Source: JBFGCA01 sp041567315
GTDB taxonomy: Bacteria > Acidobacteriota > Thermoanaerobaculia > Multivoradales > JAHEKO01
Direction of reading: 5' to 3'
DNA length: 9,938 nt
Assembly (NCBI GenBank): GCA_041567315.1
Contig: JBFGCA010000143.1
Location: forward strand, 1 to 9,938
Part shown: positions 7,838 to 9,938 of the stretch, piece by piece
How positions within the stretch are numbered: the first letter of the stretch is position 1
How the letters are laid out: each line of letters begins with the position of its first letter
The notes under the pieces: generated by a model
Database searches by the model: none
Told to the model about the DNA's origin: nothing
What the model saw: only the letters and a program-made list of their open reading frames with translations
Program-made: the position numbers and the translations under genes

Positions 7838-9938
7838 ATGTCCCTGACCCGCGAGGGTGCCTGTCGCACCTGTCTGTTTGACGCTTTTCTTCCGATCTTC
7901 GCGGCCGCCGTCCTGGCGGCCGTTCCGCTTTCTGCGGCGCCGGCTTTAGACGGCTTCCCCGATTCGGTGAGCTACGCCGGCTACGCGGTGGACGCCGCCG
8001 GCGCGCCGCTCGACGGCGGCTTCGCGGCGACGATGCGCTACTACGGCGCGACCGGCGAGCTGGTCTACGCCGAGTCGCTGGAGCGCCTGGGGGTCGCGGC
8101 CGGGGCCTTCGAGGTCGAGCTGGGTAGCGGTCTCGCCACCGCCGGCGTGGCGTACGGCTCGCTCCAGGCGGTCTTCGCCGCCCACCCCGAGGTCGAGCTC
8201 GAGGTGTCGCTCGGCGGCACCGTCTACGAGCCGAGGATCGGCATCCTGCCGGCCGGCCACTCGCTCAAGTCGCGCCTCGTCGCTGCCGGGGTGCGCTCGG
8301 AGGAGGACGGCGAGGAGCACTGGAAGGGCTACGAGAGCCGCAGCGCCGGCACCGCCACCCAGAGCGCGATCCTGGCCCCGGCGGGCTCGCGGCCGCGTGC
8401 CGAGGAGGCCCGTGCGGAGGAGGGTGGCGCCGAGCAACGGGTCTGGCGGCGTCCCTACACGCTGCCGGTGGTGGGCCCGATGCTCAGCCGGCCGGTCCGC
8501 GACCTGCCGAAGGCGGTGCCCCTGCCGATGCGCGACGACGCCCGCGAGGTCAACCCGCCGCGCCACGAGATCCTCTTCGACGAGGACGGCAACCGCTTCG
8601 GGACCATCGCCCCCAAGACGGACGACCCGCTGGCCGGGCCGTCGCTGCCGCCGACGCTCACCCCGGCCCTCAACCTCGACTTCGAGGGCATCAACAACGT
8701 CAACGGCGTGCTGCCGCCCGACACCGAGGGGACGGTCGGCCCCAACCATTACGTCCAGGTGGTCAACCTGTCGTTCGCGGTCTACGACAAGAGCGGCAAC
8801 CTGCTCGCCGGCCCCTCCAACACCAACACCCTGTGGTCGGGGTTCGGCGGCCCGTGCCAGAGCTTCAACGACGGCGACGCCATCTTCATGTACGACCAGC
8901 AGGCCGACCGCTGGGTGTTCAGCCAGTTCGCGGTCTCGAGCGGCAACGAGTCGGTCTGCTTCGCGGTCTCGCAGACCAACGACCCCACCGGATCGTTCTA
9001 CCTCTACGAGGTGGTGACCCCGCGCTTCCCCGACTACTTCAAGCTCGGCGTGTGGCCCGACCCCGGCAACAACGCCTACTTCATGGGCACCAACTCGGGG
9101 TTCCAGGGCCAGTACGACGTCTTCGCGGTCGACCGCGCCAACATGCTGGCCGGACTCGCGGCGCGGCCGATGCAGCTTTTCCAGAACTTCCCCAACCTGC
9201 TGATGCCGGCCGACGTCGATGGTCCGAGCTTCCCCGCGGCCGGCCGGCCGGGGCTCTTCTACACCATCCGTGACGGCGGCGAGCCCTACTTCTTCTCGCC
9301 CCCCACCGACAGCATCGACGTCTACGAGTTCGACGTCGACTGGAACACGCCGGCCAACTCGACCTTCACCCTCACCGACGTGATCACCCCGGCCCAGGGC
9401 CTGGCCGACTTCAACTGGACGGTCTGCGGCTTCTTCGTCTCCAACTGCATCCCGCAGCCGGGCACCGCCCAGGGCATCGACTCCGCCTCCTGGTGGCCGA
9501 TGCAGCGTCTGGTCTACCGCAACTTCGGCAGCCACGAGACGCTGGTCGGCACCTGGACGGTGGACGTGCTGGCGGCCGGCAACCGGGCGGCGCCGCGCTG
9601 GTTCGAGCTGCGCGACGGCGGCGGCGGCTGGACCATCTACCAGCAGGGTACCCACTCGCCGGACGCCATCCACCGCTGGATGGGTTCGATCGGCATGGAC
9701 GGCTCGGGCAACATCGCCCTCGGGTACAGCCGCGGCGACGGCAGCAACTTCCCGTCGATCTACTACGCCACCCGCGCCGCCGGCGACCCGCTGGGGAGCC
9801 TGCAGGCAGAGGCGGTGCTGATCGACGGCAACGGCTCGCAGACCCACAGCGCGGCGCGCTGGGGCGACTACTCCTCGATGGAGCTCGACCCGGCCGACGA
9901 CTGCACCTTCTGGTACACCAACGAGTACCTGGCCGCGA
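7838..9938 (+). CDS. Large secreted protein of unknown function, PPDT-G-VGPNHYVQ type (partial, 3' end cut)
   Basis: The frame is open from ATG 7838 to the window end (700 full codons, no stop). Residues 1-34 form a signal peptide with hydrophobic core FLPIFAAAVLAAVPL and likely cleavage near LSAAPA. Residues about 42-150 resemble the small beta-rich domain found at the N-terminus of many bacterial surface proteins (SYAGYAVDAAGAPLDGG, then a GxFEVELG strand, ending PRIGILPAGHSLKSR). Residues 150-270 are charged, proline-rich and probably flexible. From about 278 the main domain begins, with PPDTEGTVGPNHYVQVVN at 293-310, YFKLGVWPD at 400-408, HRWMGSIGMDGSGNIALGYS at 612-631 and RWGDYSSMELDP at 674-685. 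These motifs recur in large exported proteins of Acidobacteriota and other bacteria, possibly a propeller-like fold. I know of no proven activity. A Cys-x-x-Cys (Cys9, Cys12) lies in the signal-peptide n-region. The start is fixed by AGGAG at 7826. C-terminal domains or anchors lie beyond the window. Confidence 0.85.
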   Translation, partial: MSLTREGACRTCLFDAFLPIFAAAVLAAVPLSAAPALDGFPDSVSYAGYAVDAAGAPLDGGFAATMRYYGATGELVYAESLERLGVAAGAFEVELGSGLATAGVAYGSLQAVFAAHPEVELEVSLGGTVYEPRIGILPAGHSLKSRLVAAGVRSEEDGEEHWKGYESRSAGTATQSAILAPAGSRPRAEEARAEEGGAEQRVWRRPYTLPVVGPMLSRPVRDLPKAVPLPMRDDAREVNPPRHEILFDEDGNRFGTIAPKTDDPLAGPSLPPTLTPALNLDFEGINNVNGVLPPDTEGTVGPNHYVQVVNLSFAVYDKSGNLLAGPSNTNTLWSGFGGPCQSFNDGDAIFMYDQQADRWVFSQFAVSSGNESVCFAVSQTNDPTGSFYLYEVVTPRFPDYFKLGVWPDPGNNAYFMGTNSGFQGQYDVFAVDRANMLAGLAARPMQLFQNFPNLLMPADVDGPSFPAAGRPGLFYTIRDGGEPYFFSPPTDSIDVYEFDVDWNTPANSTFTLTDVITPAQGLADFNWTVCGFFVSNCIPQPGTAQGIDSASWWPMQRLVYRNFGSHETLVGTWTVDVLAAGNRAAPRWFELRDGGGGWTIYQQGTHSPDAIHRWMGSIGMDGSGNIALGYSRGDGSNFPSIYYATRAAGDPLGSLQAEAVLIDGNGSQTHSAARWGDYSSMELDPADDCTFWYTNEYLAA

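Noticed and set aside
7645..7881. 78-codon plus-strand open frame in the intergenic region
   Set aside because: It has no ribosome binding site, runs into the following gene in another frame, and lacks the codon bias of the window. It more likely covers promoter and leader DNA.
7946..9847. 633-codon minus-strand open frame opposite the secreted protein
   Set aside because: It is rich in Val/Gly/Arg with no family motif. The plus-strand frame has a signal peptide, an AGGAG ribosome site and conserved motifs, and stays open to the window edge.

Overview
The window is very GC-rich. Almost every codon in its genes ends in G or C, and long open frames appear on the opposite strand only because AT-rich stop codons are scarce. 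It reads as a bacterial chromosome, with closely packed same-strand genes, 4-bp ATGA overlaps and secreted proteins. The window has no taxonomic marker. A lactonase fused to a jelly-roll domain, a GH63-like glucosidase, and a secreted protein of the PPDT-G-VGPNHYVQ type fit an Acidobacteriota bacterium (Thermoanaerobaculia-like), but this is tentative.

Layout, all on the + strand. Positions 1-70 hold the last 22 codons of an unidentified gene. It overlaps by ATGA a 857-aa secreted protein (67-2640) with a jelly-roll N-terminal domain and two complete SMP-30/gluconolactonase propellers in tandem. Four bases later comes a 904-aa GH63-like (MGH1-like) glucosidase (2645-5359). This overlaps by ATGA a 708-aa amylo-alpha-1,6-glucosidase/glycogen-debranching-type enzyme (5356-7482). 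The spacing makes these one operon. A 355-bp gene-free interval (7483-7837) follows. It contains hairpins, the only AT-rich patch in the window, several dyads and a structured leader. It ends at a good Shine-Dalgarno before a large secreted protein of unknown function (7838 to beyond 9938), which is cut by the window end.

How the genes may work together (inference). The two (alpha/alpha)6-barrel hydrolases lack export signals and probably release glucose from alpha-linked glucosides or glycogen-like glucan in the cytoplasm. The double lactonase carries a signal peptide and would hydrolyse sugar lactones outside the inner membrane. The operon therefore looks like a carbohydrate-use module combining glucan debranching and glucosidase activity with lactone opening. 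The substrates of the GH63-like enzyme and the double lactonase are not known. The last gene seems to be a separate transcription unit.

The most interesting items are the double-headed lactonase with both metal sites intact, its combination with two glucosidases, and the structured intergenic region with its GNRA-capped leader hairpin. I saw no tRNA, rRNA, CRISPR array, insertion sequence or phage gene.
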